NCBI GenBank assembly: GCA_030272155.1
Contig: CP126192.1
Coordinates: 4,684,501-4,748,500, forward strand
Direction: 5' to 3'
Length of the DNA stretch: 64,000 bases
Source of the DNA: Tetradesmus obliquus
Taxonomy: Eukaryota > Chlorophyta > Chlorophyceae > Sphaeropleales > Scenedesmaceae
Shown here: positions 39,173 to 55,404 of the stretch, one piece after another
Layout: each line of letters begins with the position of its first letter
Numbering within the stretch: the stretch's first letter is position 1
Notes under the pieces: generated by a model
What the model saw: only the letters and a program-made list of their open reading frames with translations
What the model was told of the DNA's origin: nothing
Databases searched by the model: none
Made by a program: the position numbers and the translations under genes

Positions 39173-40945
39173 CACACTGCAAGTTGCCTGCAGCCGAGGC
39201 GCCAACCTGCTTCAAAGAGTTCACTGACGAGACCGCTGCAGTCACACAGCAGCACTGTCTGCCAGCGACCAAGGCAGCCGAAGGTCAAGTCAACATCACA
39301 CCACAGCAGCTGCCAGCTGCAGCCAGGCTCACCTGGGGCGCCTTGCTGTGCTTGTCAATGGCCACCACGCACTTCTGGAGCATGTCCACCAGGGCCACCA
39401 GGTCCAGCGGGTGAGCATACGCGTTGTCGTCAGGGCTGCGACAGGCGATGCAGCACAGCAGTGGCAACGCATGACAGAATGCATATGGTCATGCAGTGTG
39501 TATCCTGTGCGCTGCGCAGTCCTGCCGTGTGCAATGCAGCAACTTACAAACTAGCAGGCTTGTGGGTCCGTCTGCCGGGGCACGGATTGCAACGTTTAGT
39601 AGCACCATATGCAACTGCTGCTATGTACCGTTGCAGCACCCAAGACTGCTGCTGCTGCCATGGTGGTCAGCACCTGCTGCTGCTACTGCTGCTACTGCTG
39701 CCACTGCCAGTGTCCCTCAGCTGCTGCTCCTGCTGCTGCTGTGCCTGCTGCTGGTGGTGGTGGCGCGCCTCACCTGCTGCGGCCGTACATGAAGAGCTGC
39801 ATGAGGCGGCGGCCCTGCAGCTGCTGCGGGGGCGCATGCACGCTCCAGGGGTCACACGCCACCAGCGCCAGGTCAGTGAAGCCGCGCTCAGCCAGCAGCT
39901 CCACCACCTGCAGCAGCACAGCATGGTTCAACGCAAAAAAAGATGGTTTGTCACGAGCCATATCTGCACAGCCTCAGCCATCAACACCATGTTTTGCGAT
40001 GGGTGGAATCACAGCGGCAGCTATTGGGAATGCCAGCAAACCATAGCTGTGCGCGTTACACATCATTCCAGAAAATGGCAACATTACATCCTACGGATGT
40101 CAGGTCTTGTAATCATTTGAGCTTGCTGCTGCAATGCAATGTGCGTGATGCTGCTTTGCCTACAGGTGCTGCTCATCAACGCGGCTGTTGCGCACGCTGC
40201 ATGGTGTCCTACCTGCGGGTCTGCCTTGGCAATCGCCTCTGCCTCAAAGCAGTCATCGGGGCTGGCAAGTGGCTCAACACCCTCCAGCTGCAGCATGTTG
40301 ACAGCGGGCGCAGGAGGACAGTGCACAGGCGTACACACTGTTGAAACTGAGTACACACAGTACAGCACCGTCTCATCAGCACAAGCATTACGCAGTGGCA
40401 GATGCAGGCACAGTGCAATGGATTTGGTTGAATTGCAATCTGCGCGCCATCCATGCTGCTGCTGCTCCTGGTATCACCTTCTGCCACGCGCAGACAGTGG
40501 CCTCCTCTCCAGGCTGCAGCGCCAGCGTGACCTCATACACCACGGAGCTGGGTGGTGCCTGCAGGATGGCAAAGCCCTGGCGCTGCGGTGCAGGGCCGCC
40601 AGCCTCAAAGGCCAGCAGGTCTGCCTTGGCTGGCTCCTGCAGAGCATCCCAGACACGCAGAATGTCACATGGTGTCTACTCGCCAACACGCTTGAAGCAT
40701 GCAGAAATGATGTAGATGCCTTGTATGATAATTAAACGTGAGCTGCACACTGCGGCGCCACAATGATGGTTGCCGATGCCACACATATCATGGGCACTGT
40801 CCAGGCTGGGCAAGCAGCATGACACCTGCCTTCAGGGAGATAACATTGAAGCGCAAGCTGCCCCATCCCTCCTGCTTTGCGAGGGACTTGCAGGCAGCTG
40901 CTACACCGCTGATCTCCTCCGCAGAAAGAGGGTCCAGTGGATGGG
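34158..40945 (-). CDS. Copper-containing primary amine oxidase
   Basis: Oxidises primary amines to aldehydes with release of ammonia and hydrogen peroxide. Exons, transcript order: 40945-40830, 40636-40478, 40287-40213, 39907-39774, 39435-39333, 39123-39034, 38807-38734, 38548-38456, 38180-38166, 37898-37862, 37537-37362, 37116-37017, 36697-36500, 36158-36096, 35831-35709, 35473-35291, 34973-34933, 34756-34695, 34324-34158. Phases agree throughout for about 669 residues, the usual size. Key sites: the catalytic-base Asp in YFDA; the topaquinone precursor Tyr in VVNYEYAF (N-Y-E-Y consensus); copper ligands in AQHHQHLF (H-x-H) and in GVTHIVR. The end matches the family ([19 protein letters not shown]), then a Gly/Ala tail without a peroxisomal SKL signal. 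The first exon is missing: the frame at 40945 starts inside a codon and no in-frame ATG is nearby, so the true start lies upstream, perhaps near 41000-41200. The first intron seems to use a GC donor, and exon 38180-38166 is only 15 bases. Confidence 0.95.
35488..35526 (+). repeat. (CAG)13 tract next to an amine oxidase acceptor
   Basis: A pure 39-base tract beginning 14 bases from the exon edge at 35473. On the transcribed strand it reads CTG and sits just upstream of ccccgcag|CTGATG. Confidence 0.9.
39127..39168 (+). repeat. (CAG)14 tract forming an amine oxidase acceptor
   Basis: A pure 42-base tract next to the exon edge at 39123. On the transcribed strand it is a CTG run ending in ctgctgcag|ATC, so the repeat supplies the acceptor itself. 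Confidence 0.9.
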
Positions 40946-43303
40946 CTGCAGAGAGGAAAGGCAGCAGCTGAGTTGTGGTCACAGGGTGCAGTACAATCGG
41001 GTCCACCCACGTGACCGTTCAAGCCAAAGTGAGTACCACAAGACACTGTTATCCTTATAACCAGTTTCTGACTTTATAATAGACGAGCAGCGTATCTGCA
41101 GACGACACAGGACACACAGGTAGGTTTGCTAGACATCCTGCTGGGGCAGTTCTTGCCAGCGGTCTGCATGTCTCAGCCAGCGATCTACCCACTTGTAGTG
41201 ACAGTCATCGCCCACGCCTGCTCTCAGGTGTTGGACTTGCCGAAGGAGGTTGCGATGGTCACCTGGAGCGTGCACAGGTTGCTGGGTGCGTGACGGTGAC
41301 TACTCTGTTTTGGGGCATACTTTACAGTTTGCCATTGTTTGAGACAAATGCGCATCACGTTGTTCACGTATACAACAACTAGGGTTTGACAGCTCTAACG
41401 GGCTGGGGACTCGGCTGGCCAATTAGCGTGCCTGCCATCAGTTCGATTACTTCACGCAGACCCGCTATATTTTTACTGATGGCTGCCACTGGCCAGCACC
41501 ACCAGCCACTTGCACACTGCCTTGTGGCCCGCCTGTCATGCTGGCAGCACTTCCTCAGGGCCTGCAGGGTACTTGGTCTTTCAGCACTGGACTTGATTGC
41601 ATGCTGTCCGCGATTGCCAAGTTTCTGTGCAGCTCAAATAATGTGGCATACAGGAATGGCAAGGACCGCGAGGTTCAAGCAGCAGTGATGGCTGTTGTGC
41701 AGAGGGTCCGTAACACCAAGTGCGCAGAGGATGACTCGGCTTTCTGCAAACGTCATGGTGGTAATGCAGTGATGATCAGCCTATGTAATCAACAGCCTGT
41801 CGTAAGCACACGGTCAATCCTACTGTACTTTGTAAGTCAGGGGTGTGTTACATTTCACAATGCTAGTTTCAGGCAATCAGTGAGGCAACGCAGGCCTATG
41901 TGCCAGGTGCCCTTCCCCCCTGCCGCCAGCCACGAGGCACCATTTATGCAGCTGCACAAACACTTTGTCCACAAGTGCACCCTAGAATGAAGCACCATGC
42001 TGCCCCCGATTGCACGACACCTGACCAAGAACCTCTGCCATGCAGCCAGCCCTCACACTACATGCAGCCTTGCTGCTCGTCATCGCACCATGCACATGCA
42101 TATGCTGTTTATCAAACCATGCACAACCATCACCACCCTCAGCCTACAAATCTGCACAGCTTCTGCTGCTCACTGTGAGCCATGCAGAGCTCTGCGCACA
42201 AACTGCTGCTGAAACAGCCTGTGCAGCCTGTTGTACCTGCCACCATCATAGTGGTGATCACCCACTTCCATTGCCCAACCCCGCGTCGCAATTTCAGGCA
42301 GTTCACCTCAAGCCATCAAACTACGCGTGCTGAAACCACAAAAAGTGGCTGCTTGAACTACACAAATGTGCAAGGGACAACCAGCCAACTCCCAACAATC
42401 CCGCCAGATAAACCTGGACACAATTGTTGCAGCGTGATTGCAGGAAAAGGCAACTGACTGGCCATTGATACGCTGCACAGACCAAACATTGACTCAAGCT
42501 CAATCTGTATGTTGTTTCAACCGATGTAGAGCATACCCTGCACTCTGCGCAACAGCTACTGCTATTTGGCAGCACCCACACACAGCCTGTTTGTTCAATT
42601 TGCTGCTAAGACACACTGTACAGCCTTACTTCAACTCACAACCAGCCCGTTGTCAATTGCCCAGCCACAAAGCCCAGGTATAGCTGCTCAAAACTAAACT
42701 TGCAACTCAAGAAATCCCACTGTCATCAACTCATTTTCAATGCCTGGCTCCAACCACGCCGCCGCTGCACAGCCAAACTTCAAACTAAAAGACATTCACA
42801 ATCCGGTCATTGCTTTCAACCGTTCTCCTACTCTAATCGGTCCAACTCAATCCATGAGCTGCTGTGAGTGCGCACTCTGTCACACCGTAGACAGTATCTG
42901 TTAGGCCCAAATTCTGTACAGCCTATCCTAGTATCAATCCTACTTGGCCCAACTCAACAGATTCAACCACAGCAACCTTCAACTGAGCACACAGTTGCCA
43001 TGTAATCAAATATTATCAACTCTACATTATCAACACTTGAGTTTGTCACGATGCCAGCTGCACCAGCAACAAGCAAGATTCAGCTTGTTCCTGCAACAGC
43101 AATGAGGTTGTGTTCATACGAGCCCCGCTGCCAAGTCCTGCTACCAACAAATACAGTATGAGACCTTTGCAAACCTGTACAGCCCAAGCTCCCCCTTCCA
43201 AGTGCAAACTGCTGCTGCATATGCTACACAACGCTGTGCAGCGCAAACCAAAGAAGCCCATGCCCATAACTTCTGCTGCTGGGTGGCGCGCCAGGGCTCC
43301 TAG
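40946..43303. other. Mostly non-coding region, A/C-rich on the plus strand
   Basis: Should contain the missing first exon and promoter of the amine oxidase gene at its left end and the 3' UTR of the next minus-strand gene at its right end. From about 42000 to 43200 the plus strand is markedly rich in A and C (repeated caac, caactc and cacc words) and poorer in G than its surroundings. One plus-strand open frame is listed separately. Confidence 0.55.
41538..41990 (+). CDS. Orphan open frame, 150 codons, doubtful
   Basis: An ATG-started open frame with fairly balanced composition in its first half (AYRNGKDREVQAAVMAVVQR, then CAEDDSAFCKRHGGNAVM), unlike the Cys/His-rich chance frames around it. 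No known domain, no clear splice partners, and the second half looks random. Could be one exon of an unrecognised gene or a remnant of a mobile element. I would not rely on it. Confidence 0.2.
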   Translation: MLAALPQGLQGTWSFSTGLDCMLSAIAKFLCSSNNVAYRNGKDREVQAAVMAVVQRVRNTKCAEDDSAFCKRHGGNAVMISLCNQQPVVSTRSILLYFVSQGCVTFHNASFRQSVRQRRPMCQVPFPPAASHEAPFMQLHKHFVHKCTLE

Positions 43304-44605
43304 TCAAACATTGAACAAGGTCACTGGCAGCCAGCACAGCTTGTCGCCCACCTCCAGCATCACCTGCACCTGGCCACCATGGGCATCCTCAACCCTGCGC
43401 ACCTTGCCGGCGCGGTCGGGCACCTGCGTGAAGCCGTACACGTCACTCATGCACTCTGGCGCCTTGGCATCGCCCGCCATGAAGCAGCCCAGCGCCGTCG
43501 CAGCCTGCTCCTTGCGCTGGCTTGACACTGCGTTGTTGAACACGTGGGCCCAGAAGATGTACACATCCGCGCGCGCCTCGTGCACATCAGTCACCAGCTG
43601 CAGCTCCTGCGCTGTCAGCTGGAAAGGCCCAGAGGAGGCCTTCCTGCGGAACAGCTGCTTGTTGCTGCGGCGGGCGACTTTGATGGCCTTCACGGCTGCG
43701 CGCTCATTTGGGCTTGCTGCCCCGAAACCTCCTGGTGCACGTGAGACGGGGGAGTGAAGGCTGCTGCTGCTGCTGCTGCTGCCTGGGCTGCTGCTGCGGG
43801 GGCTGCTGCTGCTGCTGGTGCTGCTGGTGCGGCAGGTAATGCCGACGCTGGATGCATTGGATGATGCACGGCCGGAGGACCTTTTTGTTGGTGTGGTGGG
43901 TGTGGTGGGTGTAATGGGTGAGGCAGGTGTGGTGGATGCACTGGTGAAAGTGGTGATGGCAATTGCCTGATCCTCGTGGGCGGCTTTGTGGACGGGACGC
44001 TTGACGGATGATGCTGATGCTGATGCTGATGCTGCGATGATGACAAAACCGTCGCCCTGCTCTGATGCACTGTTTTGTTTTTTTGGTTTTGTGGCTGGCT
44101 GTGGGACTGCGCTCATTGCTGGAGCGGCAGTCGTCAGAAGCCAGGGAATCATCAGATGAGGTTGTCCTCCTGTATGGCAGCATGCTGACTGCCGACCCCC
44201 AAAGGCTCATCTTGGAGCTGCCAGCAGAAGATACTGCTGACTTGGCAGAGGGGCTTGAAGACTCGGAGTCCTGCAAGCATGAAACAGAGCAGAGGAAGCA
44301 CAGGTTCTTGAGAGGTGGGTTGGAGGTAGCAGATAGGTTTTGCTGCTACTCCTCGTCCTGCTGGGTGCAAGCCACCCATCCTAAGAAAGCAAGTATACTT
44401 CAAGTGCTTGATTCAAGTGCGGACTGCAGCTGCAAGGGCATGCTGGTGATAGAGAAGTCGGACACAGCTGGCAGGTAAACCAGCCTGAGCAGGCGAGGCC
44501 ATCACTCACCGAGCTCCGCCCGTGCCCTTCAAAGTCATCCGCCTGGGATGCAAAGCACCCCCCGACACCAATAAGAAGAAACAGCTTCGACAGCACCGTG
44601 GCCAT
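43304..44605 (-). CDS. Uncharacterised protein with signal peptide and Ser/Thr-rich linker
   Basis: Exon 1 (44605-44510) encodes MATVLSKLFLLIGVGGCFAS, a good signal peptide, then an acidic stretch up to a donor at 44509. Exon 2 begins at 44270 in matching phase (DSESSSPSAKSA). The stop is at 43304. The C-terminal 115 residues look like a folded domain (FQLTAQELQLVTDVHEARAD, DVYIFWAHVFNNAV, GDKLCWLPVTLF) that I cannot place, preceded by basic residues and a long Ser/Thr/Pro linker. Between 44270 and about 44100 the frame must shift to reach the C-terminal frame. An intron from gtatct near 44234 to cccacag near 44103 would do this in phase, but it would remove a stretch that itself looks coding. 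Alternatively the gene starts at the ATG at 44152. Confidence 0.55.
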
Positions 44606-45860
44606 GGCTCGGGCGCGTCGAAAAGTGCTCACAGTTGGTTGTACCTGCAGGGCTTTCGCAAAGAGAGCTGCCGCAGTAAACGGTGAACACTTGTAGACTT
44701 GATTGCAGAGCTTGTGTCTGGTAGCTGAGCTATATGGGGCCAGCTCCAGTGAAGGTGCACAAGGAAACTCTGTCTGGGGTTTGGGAGCCGGCTGCAGCTA
44801 CCTGAGCACCGGCTAAGGGATTTGATAACTCCAGCGATGTCAAAACCGATGATGGTACTGCTTCTGCTGCGAACTGCTCAGGCTGAGCATGCAAGGCGCG
44901 CCCGCGTGTCAGCCTGGCGGGAACTTGCACGGTGGTTCTGCACTGCACCCGCAGCGTTGCTACAGCTGGTAATAACACCTAAGGAAGTCTTGTATAATCC
45001 TGTAGGACAGGACGAGTGGATGGCATGGCAGACTGACAGAGACCAGTACAAACAAGTTGCCCAAGGGCACATCACATGTGAGCTGGTCTGCATCACTTGC
45101 CTATGCCACAAAAGCTCGTGTGATACCAACAGGTCTGTCACCCAGCATGCAAAGTGATATGCATGCCAATGCGCTGTGTGCTCACTTGACCTCCCTCGGC
45201 ACTCAACACAGCCTGGCATGTGTGGTACCAATGGGCCCCTCAAACTGGTCTCGATGACAGATCCCTGCCAGTGCAATGCGCACCACACAATTGGGGTGTT
45301 GGACAGCATGCCTGGTAGCGCTGCTTCTCACGTCTTAATATGCTGCAACACTCTGCAGCAGTTGAGATATGTCCCTGCAAGGCCACACCACGCCCTTGCT
45401 GTTGATATCAAACGCCTATGATGCAGCCAGAGCAGCGCACTGCAGCGTGGGCATCCTGAACAGCCAGATCCACACCGGCAGCCCACAGAACATGAACAGC
45501 ACCACCAGCGCGGACAGCAACCAAAAGCTGCGGTACAGCCAGGCATGGCGCCGCCAGCAGGACTGCATGCGCTGCAGCAAGCTCCAGTGCAGCCCGCGCT
45601 GCTGCTGCAGTGCTGACTGCGCCCCGGCCGCATGACATGCGAATGTGTTGCTGTGATCCAGTGTCCTGATGACCTGCCAGCTTGTGTGAGTTGCCGCTGC
45701 TGCCAGGAATTTTGTGGCTTCTTGCAGCACGTGCTGCTGCTGTTGCCGGTTGAGCCCTAGCAGCAACACTCAGCATACGCAGCAAGCTGCAGCCAACCAT
45801 GTGCAGGCGCCCCCCTCCCCCCCCAAAGCAATGCCCTGCTGAAAAGGTATGCAACCAAAC
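44606..45860. other. Intergenic region with one possible exon
   Basis: Holds the upstream region of the signal-peptide gene and the 3' UTR of the helicase gene. A possible membrane-segment exon is at 45416-45760 (listed separately). Nothing else is seen. Confidence 0.5.
45416..45760 (-). CDS. Possible exon ending in a tail-anchor-like membrane segment
   Basis: An open frame with stop at 45416. It lacks an in-frame ATG before its end part, so it would be a spliced exon (acceptor candidates ctgctag near 45758 or ctgcaag near 45724). The translation has a helical part (SWQVIRTLDHSNTFACHAAG, LLQRMQSCWRRHAWLYRS) followed by one hydrophobic segment (FWLLSALVVLFMFCGLPVW) and a short tail, the layout of SNARE-type tail-anchored proteins. 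No SNARE motif can be confirmed and no upstream exons were found before the helicase stop, so this may be chance. Confidence 0.25.
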   Translation of the reverse strand, partial: LGLNRQQQQHVLQEATKFLAAAATHTSWQVIRTLDHSNTFACHAAGAQSALQQQRGLHWSLLQRMQSCWRRHAWLYRSFWLLSALVVLFMFCGLPVWIWLFRMPTLQCAALAAS

Positions 45861-52144
<6,284 letters not shown>

Positions 52145-52710
52145 GGTGCTGCTATCGGGCAAAGCCCACACTGGTCGGCCGTGTACTGCACTCTCTCACA
52201 TCCTGACTGCACATTGCAACCTCAATACTGCAGGAGACAGGGCGGGGGTGCCATGCAGCTTGAAATGGGTGCCCTGTCATGCTCACACAACCCTTGACCC
52301 TAACGCCAGGCCAATTTGCTGCACACCGTGCACGCACATCCGCCCCTTTGCAACTTGGCCAAATCATTGCCCATAATCTGAGATTGTTACAAAAAGAACA
52401 GCACCAGCTGGCAGCAAGATGTAATGAGGCCCCGTATTCTCATCGAGGCCCTGGGTCTGGGCCTGACAGGCCGGCAGGGAGCCCAGTGGTGCCTAGATGC
52501 GGTAGAAAGGCACTCTTGTAATTTGCAGAATATCAAATGCCCAGCACATGAGAACTGAGACTCAGCACGTACGCCAGCACAATATTGTGCAGGCACAGGA
52601 TAGAGTCCCCGCACAAGAGCAGCCTAGCAGCCTGCTGTCGACTGCATGCTGCCATTGCGCCACACCACCACCACCACCGCTGCTGCTGCTGCTGGCCTTC
52701 CTTGTTCTCT
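52145..52710. other. Gap between tandem minus-strand genes
   Basis: Holds the upstream region of the helicase gene and the 3' UTR of the RNase M5-like gene. No open frame with family resemblance. Confidence 0.6.
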
Positions 52711-54984
52711 TCAAGCTGTGACCAGCTGTGCGAGTGCCGCATCCACTGCCTCCTCATCAAAGAACCTGTTGAGCGCTGTCAGCAGCTGCGCGCCGCTGCA
52801 GCGCCCCAGCCCCAGCTGCGCGCACAGCTGCCGCCGCCGGTCTGCTGCCCCACCCGGCCCCTGCACCACGGCCTCAGCGCCATCAAAGGCGTTGACCAGC
52901 CGCAGCTGCTGCAGCCGCTCCATGCTCCACACCTGGCACAAAGACAGCACAACACACGCGGCAGGGCAGTGACATAAAGTCGTATTAAGCACAATGTGGT
53001 GCAAGCAGCTGGCTGGCCGCAGGGCAGACGGTCGCACGCTGGTGAGACATGCGCCGCCAGCCATCTGTCACTTCCACAATTGCTTGCTTGAGCGTCTGTT
53101 CCTGCTGCTTGGTGCATACAGCAGAATAGTATGGGAGACAGGCTTGATCAGCTCAACCTGCTGCACATGCGTGCATGCGCCCCGCCGCAAAACAAAAACA
53201 CAGCCGAACTCATCAATTAGCAACACCATTGCACGATGCCTGGGGATCTCACCTGCCGCTCAGCAGGAAAGCTGCTCCGTGCCGCCTGCAGCGCCTGCTG
53301 CACTCCAATCGGCACCACGTGCTCAATGCCTCTATTACCGATCCCATGCACCGGCCCATCCACCAGCGCAGCAGCATCCGGCTCAGGCACAAATGCGTGC
53401 AGCAGCGGGCCCATGGCTGCCTCCAGGTGCAGCCGCAGCTCCCTGCCCCGCTCATCAGGGTCGGTGAGCACCACCAGCGGCCGGCCCAGCTGCTGCAGCA
53501 TGGCCAGCTCAGGCTGCACGTGAGGCTTGAGCACGCGCGTGCCGTCACACACGTACACCTGAAGGTGTGCAGCGGCAGAAGCAGCAGCAGCAGCAGCAAC
53601 AGTGCTGTGAGCAGGTGCCATTGGAGCGGTGCTAGCGAGGTTCAGGGGATGGGCAGGCACCAAGCAACCCCAGCTGCACAACTGCTTGCATGCATCCACA
53701 TGCAGTCTCTTTGACAACAACTGCTGCAACCCGCCGCGCTGTGGCAGGGACAGACGGCCGCAAACAGCGCGCTGCACACAGTGTTTGGCATGCTGCCACA
53801 GACTGCAGAAAACAGCGCGAGGCAAGCCAGCTGTCGGCGTGCCCCACACACCATGCCATCCCAGTTCTCGCACAGCATGCATGCCGCCGCCGCATCTCTC
53901 CCCTTACCGGTGCATTAACAGCGCGTGCCACTGCCCGCTGGTCCTGATCTCCCTCAACCAAGATGATGCTGTACAGTGTCGGCAAGCCCGCCTGGCTGCC
54001 AGCAGCAACAATGTGCCGGCGCAGCGCAGACCATGAGGGGCCGCCAGGCAGCGCCAGGTCACCTTTCAGCACCGGCTTGTACTGCTTCTTGCCACGGCCT
54101 GTGTCAGCTGCTGCCTGCAGCATCCACGGCGCTGGCGGCAGCTCCGCTTGCTGCTGCCGCTGCTGCTGCTGCTGCTGGGCTGGCTGTGCTAGCTCTTGTG
54201 GAGCCTGCTTGTTGATGCGGCGAGTGAGCCTGCGTGAGGTGCTGGCATCACTGCTGCTGCTGCTGCTGGTGCTGCTTGGCTCAGAATGTTGTGCTGCTGC
54301 TGAGTGGCTGGCTGCAGCTACATCATTCCTGCTGCTGCTACTGCTGCTGCCGCTGCTATGTTTGATTGCAGGAGGGTCAAGCAGCTCCTGCTCTAGTGAG
54401 CTGATGAGGCCAGCAAAGGGCCCCTTGCGCGGCTTGGCTGCTGCTGCAGGAGGCAGCGCTGCAGCAGGTGCAGCAGCAGGGGAAGCAACTGCACTACCAG
54501 CACGTTTACTACCTGTTCTAGCTACCCTGACAGTCTGTTTGCTATTGCTGCTGCTGCTGCTGCTGCTGCTGTCCCTGGTGCTGCTGCCGTCTTCATCCCG
54601 CCTGGTTCTGCCAGCGCTCCGCCTGTCAGTCGGAGTGGCAAAGCTAGGGACACCAGCTGAAGAATCAGACCTGGCAGGAGCTGAGCTTCTGGTTCTGCTT
54701 GCAGGAGCTGCTGCTGGTCTGCTGCTGCTGCTGCTGCTGGTGGTGGTGCTGCTGCTGCTGAAGGCATCTTTCAGCACATCAACGATGTCCTTCAGGCTGT
54801 CATCTGAAGCTCCGCCAGGCCCAGTCGCCAGCAGTCTTGTTATAGCTCTGGCGTGTTGCGTGTTTGATGGCCTACTGCTGGCAGCTACAGTCTTGTTGTG
54901 TGTGCCATGCATGCAGGCAGGATGCCTGTTGGCCAAGCACCGGCCTGGCTGCTGCTGCTGCCATGGCAGGCAAGAGAAGGCCAT
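52711..54984 (-). CDS. RNase M5-like TOPRIM protein, probably plastid-targeted
   Basis: In bacteria RNase M5 trims the ends of precursor 5S rRNA. Firm exons: 54984-53908, 53558-53253 and 52932-52711; one or two small exons lie near 53160-53020 (readable pieces VELIKP and QQEQTLKQAIVEVTDGW) with uncertain borders. The TOPRIM core is clear: SIILVEGDQDQRAVARAV with the catalytic Glu at residue 344, and PLVVLTDPDERGRELR with Asp 392 and 394. It is followed by the GIGNRGIEHVVPIGVQQAL segment that ends this domain in RNase M5. The last exon matches the RNase M5 C-terminal domain (RRRQLCAQLGLG, QLLTALNRFFDEEAVDAAL). The N-terminal 330 residues are basic then Ser/Ala low complexity, much longer than in bacterial RNase M5, consistent with a transit peptide plus disordered spacer. 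A plastid role in 5S rRNA maturation is inference. Confidence 0.85.
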
Positions 54985-55404
54985 TGCTGTGCAGTCACTG
55001 CAAACCGTGTGAGGTTTACAACCACGCTCAACACGAGTACAACCAATCTTTTTGGTGGAACACGATGAGTTGTAGCCTTTGCATGGCGATGCTCTGGTCG
55101 TGACGTTAGTGACTGCCAGGGCTTGTGCCTTGGGCTTCGAACACGCTGCACACACAGGACAAGGCCATGGCTTTGTGTCTTCACGCAGATCGTTGTACTG
55201 TGCCTCTTAGTTGAATACAATTGCGGGAGGTTGACACCCGGGGTTACTGCTACAGACAGCTGCTGCTGCTCTACACTTTGTCGACACCCTTACACTCCTG
55301 ATCCTGTCTGAGTACGGGAGGCCGCTTGATTTGTGGACGTTACATGTAACGTTGTGCTGACAGCCAAGCTGAGGTGCAGTCAGTAGGGAGCACCAGCAGC
55401 AGCA
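54985..55404. promoter_or_regulatory. Shared upstream region of RNase M5-like and PRP38A genes
   Basis: Only 420 bases separate the two divergent start codons, so both promoters and 5' UTRs lie here. No specific element could be assigned. Confidence 0.5.

Noticed and set aside
44065-44478. Plus-strand frame with acidic, protein-like composition
   Set aside because: Antisense to the Ser/Asp-rich minus-strand exon, which joins in phase to a signal-peptide exon; the antisense frame has no partners.
53963-55012. 349-codon plus-strand frame rich in Leu and Ala
   Set aside because: Exact antisense of the RNase M5-like first exon; the Leu runs come from CAG/CTG triplets.
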